Source of the DNA: Arcuatula senhousia
Taxonomy: Eukaryota; Mollusca; Bivalvia; Mytilida; Mytilidae
Reading direction: 5' to 3'
Length of the DNA stretch: 64,000 nucleotides
Assembly: GCA_963971305.1 (NCBI GenBank)
Contig: OZ020308.1
Span: 34,377,275 to 34,441,274, forward strand
The notes beneath the pieces were generated by a model. The model did no database searches. It was not told the origin of the DNA and worked only from the letters and a program-made list of their open reading frames with translations. Numbering within the stretch: the stretch's first letter is position 1; each line of letters starts with the position of its first letter. The translations under genes and the position numbers were made by a program. Positions 33,860 through 46,504 of this stretch are shown here, in pieces.

Positions 33860-34140
33860 ACAAAATGAGTTTTAATGCTGTACTGTAGTGGTAAACGCGA
33901 TGGGCAACCAACATCAAAGTTCGTGGTTTGATCCTTGTCAGGGGTGAAAAAATACTGAACCAATTTCCCAACTCTCTCTCTCTTGATTCCATTTGCAAGG
34001 ATGCTTTCATGAAAATATTTTAGTCCTTCGTGTATCCTGTATACGTTAAACATTCCTTTCTCGAGTTCGATAAGAGTAGGCTTAACAGGGTTTTCGTCAA
34101 AGACCTTCGGACAAACTGCAAACTTTTGAGGGGTTGTCAT
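33860..34140 (+). repeat. Possible tRNA-derived SINE
   Basis: CTGTAGTGGTAAACGCGATGG resembles an A box region, and GTGGTTTGATCCTTG, about 30 bases on, a B box. The downstream part has a (CT)n run. The minus-strand 94-codon frame across it is not recognisable and is probably fortuitous. Confidence 0.25.
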
Positions 34141-35184
34141 TAGATTACAGCTTGTTTTCCAGTTTATAATAAAAATATAATGTTAAATTTAACTAAGACT
34201 AGTACTCTACCGAGTAGATATCTAAAGATATGTGTAGAGAAATTCTTATCTTAACGAGCAACTGATACCCAATGCCCCATGCACACTAAAGACCCCTTGG
34301 TAGATTATGATAAGAGTACGCTCAATGGGGGCCACTACAAAGTACATACTTACAAACTGCTAGCTGGAGAGGGATTCACATATCAAGTATTAAGCTTGTT
34401 TCCCAATCCAGATAAATTAATACATGTATGTTTAAACTAAAGCAATTGATAAAATGCAATTCGCCATTATTACAGCATATGCATTGTGGGAATAAACATT
34501 GTCCAACGTACAAAATGTTGTTTGATTAATCTAAATTCAAAGTTCCATAAATAAGTTAGTGAATATAACTGTTAAAACATGATTGATTCAAAAACAATTT
34601 GAAACGTCTTTAACGGGTTACACCTAATAATTATCATTGACAACTCGACAACTAAATGACAAGAAAACGAACGTCACCATTCCGGTTCACCCTCGATTTG
34701 AAGCCAGTTTGGAACTTTTGTCGCTCATCAGACTATTTACATGTAGTTTTCCCCTCTTTTTGTTGTTTTATGTCTTTCAATATCTATTTTGGCTTATATT
34801 TTTTTTATTTACATTTGACCCTTTGGTTCTTCTTCGTTCCAAATGGGTAATATCTAGAATATCTTTAGCGTATTGAAAAAAAAAAACATCAAAATTAAAG
34901 TCAAAATCATTTTCCTATTCAAAATAAAAAATAAAAAAGAATTTCGAAAAAAAACTTGAAAAAACCTTTGGGTAGGAACAACTTATACGCTTAGAAATTT
35001 TCAGACTTTTTGGTGTAGTTTATAACTAGAACTGTAGAAGGGTAAAAACCCTAGAAAAAAAATATATACTCTAGGTCTAAGTTACATATTTAGCTTCTAC
35101 GCCGTAATCGAGTTAATATGGAATTTCTTACATCAAAGTACAATTCTACAAACGGTTAATTTGTTTATGCTCTAAATCGGTATT
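34141..35184. other. Gene-free stretch
   Basis: Includes a fragment at 34240-34380 (ATGCACACTAAAGACCCCTT and GCTCAATGGGGGCC) that is reversed relative to 56680-56800. No supported gene. Confidence 0.4.
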
Positions 35185-35620
35185 TCAAGGAGTAACCCCT
35201 CTCATCAGCAGCATTTGAATCAAAACATTGGATTGTAAAAAAAATAAAGTATTGAATGAAATGTACTCAAAGTCAAAATGTTCGAACAGGAAGCCAAATC
35301 CAGCACCAAGGATATTGACCATGTGCAGTACAAGGAAACAAACCTGGTGTTTTTAACAATTTAGAATTTAACATTCGGGAATTTCAAACCAAAAACATAT
35401 TAGAAATTAAATGGAATATTCGTGTCAGACAAGTCTAACGACCAGGCTTGTGATTACTCTCGGGGACATCTGGTCCACCAGCAGCGGTTATCGACCTAGT
35501 CATTTCAAAATATAATACGAAAACGGGTATAAAAACGGTTAACTTTTTGTTGTATGCCGATAATTCAAGGAGTAACCTCTCATCAGCAGTATTTGAATCA
35601 AAACATTGAAAGGAAATAAA
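35185..35620 (-). repeat. R3 satellite-like repeat, about 379-bp unit plus start of the next
   Basis: TTTGAATCAAAACATTG occurs at about 35213 and 35592. The interior (GGAAGCCAAATCCAGCACCA, GACCAGGCTTGTGATTACTC) is the reverse complement of 6656-7081. Confidence 0.65.
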
Positions 35621-35748
35621 TAAACCAAGGAAATTATTTGATTTAACTATTAGCGAGACTTGCATTTATAATCAAACTGTCAAAACTACAATTTCAGAAA
35701 TTCAAAAATCATTTAGAATTGTAGTTTTAGAAGCAGTTTCTCCAATGA

Positions 35749-37310
35749 AACAAGAGGTTCCCAGAGCCTGAATCGCTCACCTGACTTACATGCCCGAAGT
35801 ATAGGCTATTAGGCAAAATATTTTAGCAATTGAAACCTTTTAGTATTTTTTCCTTCAACAATCTAAGAGGAATAACCCCTAAATGAGCAGTATTACAATG
35901 TTGACCTTATTACATATTTTGTAGATCATGATGTGCTAAACATTTCTTAAATATCTCATATGAATTTTAAGATGCAAAATGTAAAACAAATCAAGATTGA
36001 AGGGCAATTACCTTTTCATGGGTTGTTGGATCGTCTTTTAAATTTCAGGACAGGTAGATCTTGAGGTGCTACTCATTTTTGGTCTCCAATTTAACAAAAT
36101 AGAATTCAAAACCCTGTCGCCCTTTTTGAGTTATAAGCAAAAAACTGCCATTTACCTATATATTCTATTTTTCGCCATGGCGACCATGTTTTACAACCAA
36201 CTTTAAATCCCAACACCAGTTCTATACACCTAATGCTGATAGATAACCATACTAAGTTTGGTTCAATTGGACTTATGATTTCAGAGGAGTGAAAGTCTTT
36301 AATGTAATCAGGAAATGCTGTGAAAATTTTCAATTTTGACGTTCTAAGGGGAATAACCCTTATAAGGAAAGGACTTTGTTACATATTTTGTAGATCTTGA
36401 TGTGCTAACAATATGCAATTTAAATTTTTCTAATATCTTATATTGTTTTTGAGATTTTCAGCTTAATATGTGCAAAATTTGCGGAATTAAATCTTCAAAA
36501 AACGGCAGTAACTCCTACATGATCTCAAAATTTCAGGGCTGGTAGATCTTGAGGTGCTGATTATTTTTGTTTTTCTATCAGAATTTAAAAATCTGTCACC
36601 GTTTTTGAGTAATTTGCAAATGAACTGCAATTTACCTCTATGTTCTATTTTAAGCCACATCAGCCATGTTTTACAATGAATTATAAATCCCCACATCATT
36701 CTATACATTTAATGCTAATAAACAACAATACCAAGTTTGGTTTCAATGGGACTTGAAGTGTCAGAGGAGTTCACGTTTACAATGTTACGAGGAAATATTG
36801 AATGCTGAATTTTGACAATTTAAGGAGAATAACTCCTAAAGGGAAAGGTCCTACAACGATGACCCTATTACATTTTTTGCAATCTTTATACGCTTAACAA
36901 CATGCAATTTAAAATTCTCAAATATCTTGTATTGATTTTAAGATATTGAGCTAAACAGGTGCAAAAGTTGTACTAATTCACGAAAAGGGCAATAACTCCT
37001 ACATGGGTTATTGGATTTTTTTTAAATTTAAAATTTTCCAAGAATTTTGATATCTGTAGTATTTTTTTAGTTATTTGCAAAAAAACTGCATTTATCCCTA
37101 TGTTCTAATTTGTTGTCATTTTAATTTTGCCACCGCGGCCATTTTTTACGACGAATCAAAAATTCCCACATAAGTTCTAAGCACCGACTGCTAATGAACA
37201 ACCATACCAAGTTTTGTTACAATTGGACTTACGGTGCCAGATGATTTAAAATTTTAAAATTTCTCCATAGATACTTTTGTTATTCTCAAACAAGTTGTGT
37301 GAGCTGAATA
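35749..37310 (-). mobile_element. Helentron/Pearl-like element with about 480-bp core repeats
   Basis: Reversed 3' end AACAAGAGGTTCCCAGAGCC and CTGAATCGCTCACCTG at the left. Three long internal units follow, each with TTACATATTTTGTAGATC (or a variant) near 35910, 36372 and 36865, spacing about 460-495 bp. The right end is a diverged GTGTGAGCTGA. Short frames in the units are repeats of one another, not genes. Confidence 0.6.
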
Positions 37311-37338
37311 AACCAGAACATGATTTTTATATGTTTTT

Positions 37339-40132
37339 TTAACTCAAATTACTGTTTTCTAAATTTTCGAATGGTTCTTTGTCTGTTTCCAGAAATGATT
37401 TTTCATCGTCTAACGTCACATCGACTTTTTCCTTCTGGTCTTTTGGTCTCTGGGTCTCAAGTTCTCTACTCCATTTGAACTGAAGTACACCATAGAGGCA
37501 TATTGATATGGCAAGTAGTGATAAACAAAACACAACCTTAGTAAATACACATAAATAACTTGATGTCGCAAAGTAGACAGTCCATACTACTCCTCTCCAA
37601 AATTGAAGATTGGAAAAGGCTGTCTCTTTCTTTTCAGGAAATAACAATGGAATTTTAGCTGAAACACAAACAATGTTTTACATTTTACTGTTAATAGTTA
37701 ATGAAAATTAGTTGTGTTCAAAGTAAGTGGACTTTTTGCCCTTCAGAACTCTTAAAGAAACGCTCATTTTTTTCTCGATAAAAGTCATGGAAAATTAAAT
37801 TCAACAGTATGTCAGATGAATGATTCGTGATAATCTAAGTTAGTTTTGGTTGTTTGTTGTTCTGAGATAGTCGCCTTACCATCGCCTTTTATATCAAACC
37901 CAAAGATCGCAATTGAAGAGGGAGGTTTAACGCTTAAAACTGGTTTAACCAATCATTTTAATGAACCAAGTCAGACCTTAGCGATCTTGCTGATTGTTGT
38001 ACTAAGATGAATATCTTATTATCTCTATTATGTTTTCACGGCCGTGTTGTGGGTTGTGTTACTACCGGAACCTACGATCGCAACGGAAGAGCGACAATAA
38101 AACCTAGTTTAACCTACTATTTCATTTGAAATGCCTGTACCAAGTCAGGACCATTGCGATCTATAATTTACCCGGTGTGTCTTCCATGTTTTGTCTTTTC
38201 TCTTGGATATTGAGATTGATCCTAAAAATTCAGCAATTTGTTATTGGACCAAATGAGATTAGTCTTTAAAGCTTGGTAGTTTTGTCATTACCATTTATTA
38301 TTTACCGATATAATATACACATTACATATGGAGGTTATCATTTTACTCTCTTGTAGAGTAAAAGCCAAAATTTGTTAATCTAAATCGGTTGAAGTTTGTT
38401 ACTAGTATGACCATCCCAGTCACATTTGAGACAATGACCCTTCAGTATAATATGGACAGAGTTATTATTTAATGTATGACTTACCAAAGATATCTATTTT
38501 ATAGACACTTTCTGAAAATCCTGCTTACACTGCTACCACGAACACAAAGGGTAAATGTTCTTTTGTTGGGTTCCAAATTAACCAAAGTCCCATGTATATG
38601 AAATATATAACTGTTCCCATGGCAATCAATACGTTACCATGGACACATTTCGCTACTTTTGGTAATATTTTCATAAATATCGTAATTGAAAGGCAAAATG
38701 AAGCCATCACATAACCAACCATTCCGATCCCAAAAGGACAAGCAACATACGCCTGAAAGAAAACAATGATATGTAGTAATTAAAGAATCAAAACATAAAC
38801 ATTTGTTAAAACAGTCAATAAATAACATACTATATTGTAGAGCGGGCGTGTTTCCAAAGTTCATTACTTCAATAAATTTGTGCTATTGAATTACTGCTAG
38901 ACACTTAGAGCGTGATGGAAAGCATTTGGTTCAAACCATCCTAACTGTTCAAAGGTGAGATCATAACAAATTTTATAATTACGGAATCACGTGACATTTC
39001 GTCATTTCTGGTGGAATGCCACTGACAACACACTTATATGGACGATATCTGAAAAAATATACTTTAAAATAGTATACCGGTTTAAAGTTTGTATCATCGC
39101 AATTTTATTGTACTTTGAATATAACAACTTATATCACGTTCGAGGATGTCTTTTTCGCACAGTAATTTTTTTTCTCTCAAATTGTTAAATAAAATATACA
39201 TTGTGCACCTATTATGCTTTCTTATTCTATTTTTAACAAACCTTTGCAAAATCTGCGTACAAAAAGAATGGTAAAAGCCCTGTTGCTACAAGGTATGGTA
39301 ACAACAATACAAGTTTCATATCTGATAAAGCCGAAAACATGGAGTAAAGAGATTTCCCAACCGTCTTATTTTGAATCCATTTACTCTTTGGTAATGGGGG
39401 TAAAAAGAATATCGTCATAAGTAAACCTATGACGTCAAACGCAAGATATACTGAAATCAACTGGAAAATAGTTGCTTGTGACGGTTTAGAAATGTCTGAA
39501 TCGAATGTTGTGGAGTTTGATGGTACCTTTTTGTCACAATCGAGAACACCACATTGAAATGTAATATTGCTTTTGTCAATGTAGATATTCTTTCTAAAAA
39601 TAACAGACGACACAATACTGCCAACTGCAAACGCAACACTATGAATTGAATAGAACACACCGTTGAGACGATTTAAAGTATGTAATATTTTCTTTTCGTG
39701 TTTCTGAGATGTTGTGGCCGCACAAGAAGTTAAATATAGACTCTGACATATCCATAAAGGGCCTGTTACAAGTCCTAGAAGCACGGAAGATGGGATCAAA
39801 GTGTAAAAACGCGGATAAAAATTACTCCCAACGTATAAAGTATGACCTACAATTGCTATAATCGTACACAGTTTGCCACCGATGACTTTAATGCCCAATG
39901 GAGCTACAATACACGATATTAAAGATGCGGCGTAAACACATGCCAATGATTTTGTTCCCAATCCTTCTTCAATGTTCAAACTTGACTGTAAGGCTTGAAT
40001 AGACATGAATGCGGAAAAAACAAAGAAGAATGCAAATGACAGGATATATGTGCATTGTATTGGATTCTGTATCTTTTCTGTCTCTTCCAATGTGTGAAGT
40101 GTCAGATGGAATCGCAATCTTAATTTGGACAT
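37339..40132 (-). pseudogene. UNC93-like gene D, complete except for one in-frame stop
   Basis: Coding exons are 40132-39242, 38752-38485 and 37658-37339, in the same phases and near-identical lengths to gene A (891, 268, 320 bp). An acceptor at 40137 precedes the start. All family landmarks are intact: QALQSSLNIEEGLG, FYPRFYTLIPSS, the pair CGVLDC with NIT and NST sites, LPPLPKSKW, and in exon 2 MVGYVMASF. In exon 2, however, the segment after FVFVVAV reads TAA where gene A has TTA (Leu), at about 38526. Without it the protein would be 492 residues. With it, the last membrane segments and tail are lost and the stop lies upstream of the last splice junction, a context for nonsense-mediated decay. 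It could be a null allele, a recent pseudogene or a sequencing error. The donor of intron 1 (gtttgt) is non-consensus but usable. Intron 2 has a Penelope-like tail. Confidence 0.8.
37855..38300 (+). mobile_element. Penelope-like 3' tail in intron 2 of gene D
   Basis: Contains TGAAATGCCTGTACCAAGTC, AGGACCATTGCGATCT and a preceding TACTACCGG-type segment, plus a partial duplication of the same at 37905-37990. Same intron and orientation as the larger element in genes B and C. Confidence 0.6.
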
Positions 40133-40136
40133 AGCC

Positions 40137-40650
40137 TCTGAAAGGAGAGAAAAGAAAATTTTAAAGCATAACTAGAACGGTTATAAGTTTGTTCTTGCTA
40201 AAACATCAACAAAATTGGTTGAGCCTTTTAATCACCTGTGACACGAAAATTGCTAACACATTGTTATGTTGCTCCTCTGTTGTTGTCGTGACATGAGAAA
40301 TTTTACAGAAGACATCTATAATTCTACCGCTAAGATGAACAGAGAAGTTGTTTCGATTTATCGACGTACCTGGCAACAAAAATGAACAGAGATGTAGGTT
40401 TGACATAGAGGGTTATAGCTACAATAATGAAGCTCCTTTAACATTTTTGATTGGGCCAAATCAAAGATTTAAAGGAGCTACATTATTCAATCAAACATGT
40501 TAAAGGAGCTACATTTTTGTACAGTATTGTAGATAAGAGGGTCGGTAAACAGAGATGTTGGTTTGACATAGAGGGTTATTATATTATTGTCCTTTACCAA
40601 GTTTTAACCACATTGAATAGATCACTAGCAACGTGCTTTTGGAAGTAAGA
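40137..40650. repeat. Short direct and inverted repeats upstream of gene D
   Basis: GGTTTGACATAGAGGGTTAT occurs at about 40398 and 40559, each preceded by ACAGAGATGT. AAAGGAGCTACATT occurs twice and its inverse once between 40430 and 40520. This lies above the 5' UTR acceptor of gene D. Confidence 0.55.
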
Positions 40651-40654
40651 ACTG

Positions 40655-40735
40655 TTTACTCTCTCAGAGCACCTGAATATACTTTATAGATCTCGTTTCG
40701 ACGTGAGTTTACGTTGCTAATTACGTTGGTGTCTA
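40655..40735 (+). repeat. R4 fragment
   Basis: CTCTCAGAGCACCTGAATAT followed by TTTCGACGTGAGTTTACGTT matches the start of R4. Confidence 0.5.
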
Positions 40736-41029
40736 ATGTCCACAAGAAACTATGAAATTTACCCCCTTCCTCAAGCAAAAAGGTGCATATCTGCAATGTG
40801 TCTGTTGGTAATAATTGTATTGTTGAGAATGATCTTGAAAGTCAGATTACGCAAAACAGGCACCTCTATAGCGTGACGCACGTACAGAAGGAAAGGTGGT
40901 CGAATATAGTGACTCGACTTCTAAACCTTTTTTCGACTATAGCTACGGCATGTCACGAAACAAGCGAGAATGTCTCGGTTAACCACGCATTTCTACCCAT
41001 TTCTAAGAAGTAAAGGTATACCAAAGGGG

Positions 41030-41130
41030 TTATCAACATAATAAAACCCAAAAGACAAAGACAAAATCGGTAGACAAAAAATCATCATAACGAAACAAAC
41101 CATACAACAACTACAAAAACACACATACAC
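41030..41130 (-). repeat. R5 fragment
   Basis: Reverse complement of the T/G-rich segment at 7258-7400 (AGACAAAAAATCATCATAAC). Confidence 0.35.
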
Positions 41131-44100
41131 TCGATTTAAGAGTTTTGACAATTGCTATGTATTGAATACGTTTGGTAGTTTTAAAGGACGTCAAATGGAC
41201 GTCTATGGAATCTTTTCCTGTTGAATGTTGTTCCTAATATATCGTTCACTTTATTAAATGATGTGTTTAAAAAGAAGAAACATCTTAACAGAATAAGTAT
41301 TGTTTGCAATATACATAATATAATTTATAACGTTACAATTGTCTCTTACCATTACAACCTAGTAATTATTTGCATATATTAATTCAATCGCATACATGTT
41401 TGAACTTTCTCTGACATAGATGTAATTGTGACATAATACAAATTCAATATGACCTCATTAAAACCAAACTGGTTACTTCATAAATGTTAGGTTACCTAGT
41501 TATCGTTTCTTTAAATGCTCAAACAGCGCGAATTCGGCTCTACATGACCAGGGAGGTGTACATGAAAGGGTCCTTTTGGCGGTTGTCCATTGTATTGTTT
41601 TTTTTTCTGGATTGCCGCTTAATTGTGCACTGTATCGTGTACACTTATTCCACATCTCATTATTATCTATTTATATCAACATGAAATTATGAAGTGAAAG
41701 TTGGATGTGAAACACAATGCAAATCGTGGAAAATTAGTTCAGAATGCCTTTGGAAAAAAATAATGGGAACGGTTAGGTCTGATAGTTCTCCGCAGCGTTG
41801 TTCTTTAACCTATGATCGAGGAACGTGGTATTTTCCAATGCAACATGGCTTGCAGTCAGGTCTTCGAATAACTGTCTAACGGCCCATGCATGCAAGATGA
41901 CATCTACCAGAGGTACACATCACAGTCGCTTTGTAGGCCAGACACTACATCAGGGTACATGTACTGACGCTCTAGTGTAAGTGGGCCGAGCGCTGCTGCG
42001 TGCCTACTTGCCACCCGGCACCGTAAGTAAATGTTCTACAGGGAACAAATTTAGCATAAAAAAAAGTTGCGATATACATGATATACATGTATGTTACCCT
42101 TGGAATTTGATTGCAAAGAATAAATAATATACGTCGTGTACGAAAATAGTGATTCAAGTGTTCAAAGCATCTTGCAATTGATTGACCTTGAACAACTGTA
42201 ATTATTTGCAAAGGTGCGATGACCTCTAGTTGCAGTAGTACAAATTGTTGCACGCAATCATTTGATAAATTTAACAGGTTATGTATGAGTTAACGTTGTT
42301 GTTAAATGTTATGAATTAATAATTAAATCTAAAATAAAAATAGCACTGGTACAAAGGTACTTACATTTAATGCGTAAAACCAAATTACATAATATATCTG
42401 ATATCCTTTGCACTTTACACATCTTTCATTATAATGAGGATTATCATAGTAATACAATATACTGCAAATACTAGCTATAGGAAGACATGCAACTCACTAT
42501 TTTTCGTATATATAAATATAAATCTGTTTACGCCGCAGTAGATAAAAATAGTACTTTAATAAATGTAAGATGAGCATTCCAAACTTAATCAATCGGAAAC
42601 AATAAACTGGTACATTATGTTTAAAACAATACAATAAGTCAATTGCATGAAATAAATATGTCCATACTTAAGCTTATTTATCATGTTTATTTTTCAATGA
42701 AGCAAAGTAAAAAAAATGAATGTCATCGACCGTGCCCGAGGTTAAGTCTACTTATAATGCTTATTCATTAATGAAACAAATTGAAGGTCATCGACCGTGC
42801 CCAAGACTAACGTTAAGCGCGACTACATTGCTACTAGCTACAATAATGTAGCTGCTTTGATATCTAGAACATCACTGTCTTGTTAGCGAGGCAAGGATGA
42901 CTCAGTGAGGAGTTTGCGACCGTGTCCTGATCAAGTGCTTCATTGGTAGGGGTGCCGCTAGAACCCCACATTATTCATTTATTTAGCTTAAGTACATGTA
43001 ATACCGTTTTCGTTTAGTTGTTTTGAAGAGAAGACTTAATTCCATATCAAACTGTTTTGTTTTAATTAAAATTTAGATCACACAGAAATAAACGTTTTAT
43101 GTTTCACTCTCGATCAACTGGCTGTGGTCTGTAAATTGATGTAACTGATGTCATGATTATAACTTATGTTTGATCATAGACCTGTATATTAAATATATTT
43201 GCAACTTGTTAATTGTCAAGCATATGTGTGAAAATATCACTGGTTGATAAATGAGGGTTGGTTTATTTTTTTAACTACTCCAATGCCTTTCTATGGAACT
43301 AATCAGAATAATTGCATTTAACAGAGAAAAGATTAAGGAATATCTGTGTGAAAATTTTATTTTATTTGGTTGAGAAATAAAGATTTTGTGACATTTAAAA
43401 GTGAAAACTTTATGAAAATTTTGTAAAATATTGTATGTTCATAAAAACTAGGGTAGTATGGGCTCTTTCGAAACTCCTCTAAAGTTCCAAATGTTATAGA
43501 AGTTATTTTAACACAAGTAAAATCTTAAAACATTTAAGGATGGTTGTAAAAAAGAATCATGTAAAAATCTTAAATGGTTTTGAGATATTACAGTATAAAG
43601 TTGAACTTTTAAAATTGTTAATTTTGTATGAAATCTCGTTTATTGGCATGAGATATTGTGAGATTTCACCAAATTGCAAATCTATATAATATACAGATCT
43701 ATGGTTTGATTAACCTACCTTTCAACGCATTTTCATATGGAAATAAGGTGGCACGAATGACCCTCCTCCTTTTCTCGCTCTAATTCAAATGTGTCGCATT
43801 CTGTTTTGTTTGTTTGTGTAAATTATAAATCTTGGTTTTAATGTTTTGTGTTGCCGAAAGGATCAATCTAAAATATTTCTATGAGTGGGTGATATTATAT
43901 ACTAGTATACAGGTTTAACAACTATAAGTGACTGTGACATGAGATACGGATTTTTATCACATGGAGATAGATATTTGTAAAATTAAGGACCGAACATTTG
44001 CGAGTTTCCTTTGACAAATATCTAACGAATGTGATGAAAATCTGTAACTCATTACTTGTAGTTGTGAAACCTTTTTCTCTTACTATCTAACGTGAAAGTA

Positions 44101-44204
44101 TAAGCCCAATTACTTAATTATTATTAACTCATAGAAAAAAAATCCTATATGTATTTGTTTGGCAAACATGTGAAAAAAGTAATTAAATAAAAAAGAACTA
44201 CTTT
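41131..44204. other. Gene-free stretch
   Basis: AT-rich. A near-duplicated GGTCATCGACCGTGCCC / GTCATCGACCGTGCCCGAG pair lies at about 42723 and 42786. Frames of 60-93 codons have no family signal. No supported gene. Confidence 0.5.
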
Positions 44205-44570
44205 TTATACCCCGCCACAGGAAGTGGCGAGGTATAATGTTATACCCTCAGTTACTTTCGGTGTCTGTCCGTCCGTCCCCCGAAGGTTTCCGGATGATAA
44301 ATTGAAAACACGTCAAGGGATATGAATGATATTTTGAACAGCTGTTGAGTACAATAAAATAAAGGTCAAATTTAATTTTCAGGATGATCCGAAAAATATT
44401 ATTGAAGATTTGCCACTTTGTAAATTTTCCAAATTTGAAAAAGATGAAATTTTCTAGTCTAAGAATGATAACTCATTTCTTTACTGTCTCTATATAGATT
44501 TATAGTATATACAGTATAGTATACAGATATATTTAACTAGTGATGAATATCATGGCGGGGTATCATTTAA
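44205..44570 (+). mobile_element. Short element with hairpin ends
   Basis: The left end has a stem ATACCCCGCCAC / GTGGCGAGGTAT, and the right end has ATGGCGGGGTATCAT, its inverse. GTCTGTCCGTCCGTCC near the left end is shared in style with the elements at 50666 and 60907. Non-coding. Confidence 0.5.
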
Positions 44571-44864
44571 TGTCCCATTAGATGCCCTATTTTTTATTAT
44601 AACTTTCTTTTGTTAAAAGAAGACTATAACATAAAAACGTTTTTATGCATTTTTGGATATATTTTATTTGTCATTTTATTCAAGCGGGATCAATAGGTCT
44701 TCAAACAATGTAAGCACGCTTTCCAAGAGATGCGTATCTAACTGCGGAGTCAAGCGCGAACTGCCAATCAATTTTCTTGAAATTGAATGTCACCATCTGA
44801 AGTGTGATACTGAAAACAGTCTCATCTTGCAAGAACTAGCTAATATTGCACAATAAGAAAAGAA

Positions 44865-45240
44865 ATAAAGGTAACAACAATACTTCCGAACTGGGATGAT
44901 CTATCTCATATATCCAAGAAGAAAAGATATACCTGAGAAGTTGAAGATCGCTATGGTCCTGACTTGGTACAGGCATTTCAAAACAAAAATTTGGATTAAC
45001 AAGGTTTATGGCGCTAAACATTCCTCTTCCATTGCGATCCAAGGGTCCGGTAACACAAAACACAACATGGTTGTGAGACATTATAGGGATAAGGTAATCA
45101 TTTCAGTCCAACAAACTGTCACAAACTTATTGAAACAACAACGAATCATTTCACCTAAAATAATTTTGAATTTGCTACCAGCGACTGATATCGAAAACAA
45201 ACTTTTTGATGAGGCGTATTTTCTTATAACCTTGATCTAA
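44865..45240 (-). mobile_element. Penelope-like 3' tail, reversed
   Basis: Reverse of the tails seen elsewhere: GGTACAGGCATTTCAAAAC, a segment GCGCTAAACATTCCTCTTCC, then ATTGCGATCCAAGGGTCCGG. It continues to the end of the RT frame in reverse (GCGTATTTTCTTATAACCTT). Confidence 0.6.
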
Positions 45241-45281
45241 ATGTCGATCACGGAGACAACGGTTACGGGTAATAAAATCTT

Positions 45282-46490
45282 AACAAGAGGCTCCCAGGAG
45301 CCTGAATCGCTCACCCGGTCTCTTATGCTAAAGCCTCTTACCTAGTGTGCAACATGGTCCACATGTTCCTTGGTAAGTAACATTTAAAAAACAGGTTACG
45401 ATAACACCATCAAGATCAAGAATAAAAATTTACAAAGCTTGCCATTAGTTAAAAGAGTGATAATTCTTAAAGGGTTGATCTGTTATCTTTCAAATGAATC
45501 CATTTTGTAGATTGCAATTAGCTGAACATTTTTGCAATTGCTAACTTTTCCTCTAGCTCTTATGGTTTTAAGATAAAGTTCAAAAACTGCGAAAATGGTC
45601 AATTTTGACGATTAAGAGGAAAAACTCCGATAAGGAGTTGTCCCACAAATTCGACTCAATTTAATTTTTTTTAGAGCTTTTGATGATTGCATCAGATTTT
45701 CTCTATCTCTTATACTTTATGAGCTATAAGCCAAAAACAATGGTCTGACCCTCCTATTATATTTTTAGCATCGGGGGCCATCTTGGTTGGTCGGTGTGCA
45801 CTTATTTCACAAACTTGGTAGAGGACACCATAAGAATCAAGTGTACAAAGTTTCAAAGCAATCCTTTCAGTGGTTTCAGAGAAGAATATTTTTTAAAAAT
45901 CAGTTAAAATTGATAGAAAAAACAGTTAAAGGGGAATAAGTCTTAAACGGTTGATCTGACAATTTTGACCCTGAAATAATTTTTGTAGATCGCAATTAGC
46001 TGAACATTTTTGCAATCGCTAACTTATCCTCTAGCACTAATTGTTTTCAAGATATAGTCCAAAAATTACAAAAATGGTTGGTTTTGACGATTAAGGGGAG
46101 CTAACTCCTATAAGGAGTTGTTCTACAACTTCGACTCAATGGAGATATTTGTAGAGCTTTTGATGCTAAAACAGTAGCGTTGCTTCAGATTTTCTCTATC
46201 TCTTAATTTTTTATTGTTTTATGCTCTTCATAATCATATAGTGTTTGGCATTTTCAATAATTTTGGTAGCGCGCCTCTGATGAGTCTTGAATAGACGAAA
46301 CGCACGTCAGGCGTAGCAAAATTTATTGTCTGGAACTTTGTTGTCCTTTTTTATTTTAATATACTTGATGAGCTATAAGCCATGCAAAAACACTGGTTTG
46401 ACCCCTCCTGTTCTATTCTTAGCAATTGTATCTTACTTTTAAGATTAGAAAAATTTATAATTTGAAAAATTGAATCATCTCTTTTGTCGT
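45282..46490 (-). mobile_element. Helentron/Pearl-like element with about 500-bp core units, interrupted by R1
   Basis: Reversed 3' end AACAAGAGGCTCCCAGGAGC and CTGAATCGCTCACCC at the left. Two internal units share GTTGATCTG (near 45473 and 45950) and GGAGTTGT (near 45635 and 46115). R1 sits within the second unit at about 46215-46355, after which the unit resumes with GATGAGCTATAAGCCATGC. Confidence 0.6.
46215..46355 (+). repeat. R1 repeat nested in a Helentron-like element
   Basis: Contains GACGAAACGCACGTCAGGCG and TTATTGTCTGGAACTTTGTT. Host-element sequence flanks both sides. Confidence 0.7.
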
Positions 46491-46504
46491 ATATTTGTTT
46501 ACTG

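Noticed and set aside
33856..34140. 94-codon minus-strand frame as a gene
   Set aside because: Overlaps a tRNA-like repeat and has no family signal.
36106..36708. Two similar short frames as a small duplicated gene pair
   Set aside because: They lie in successive core units of a tandem repeat and resemble each other only because the DNA units do.
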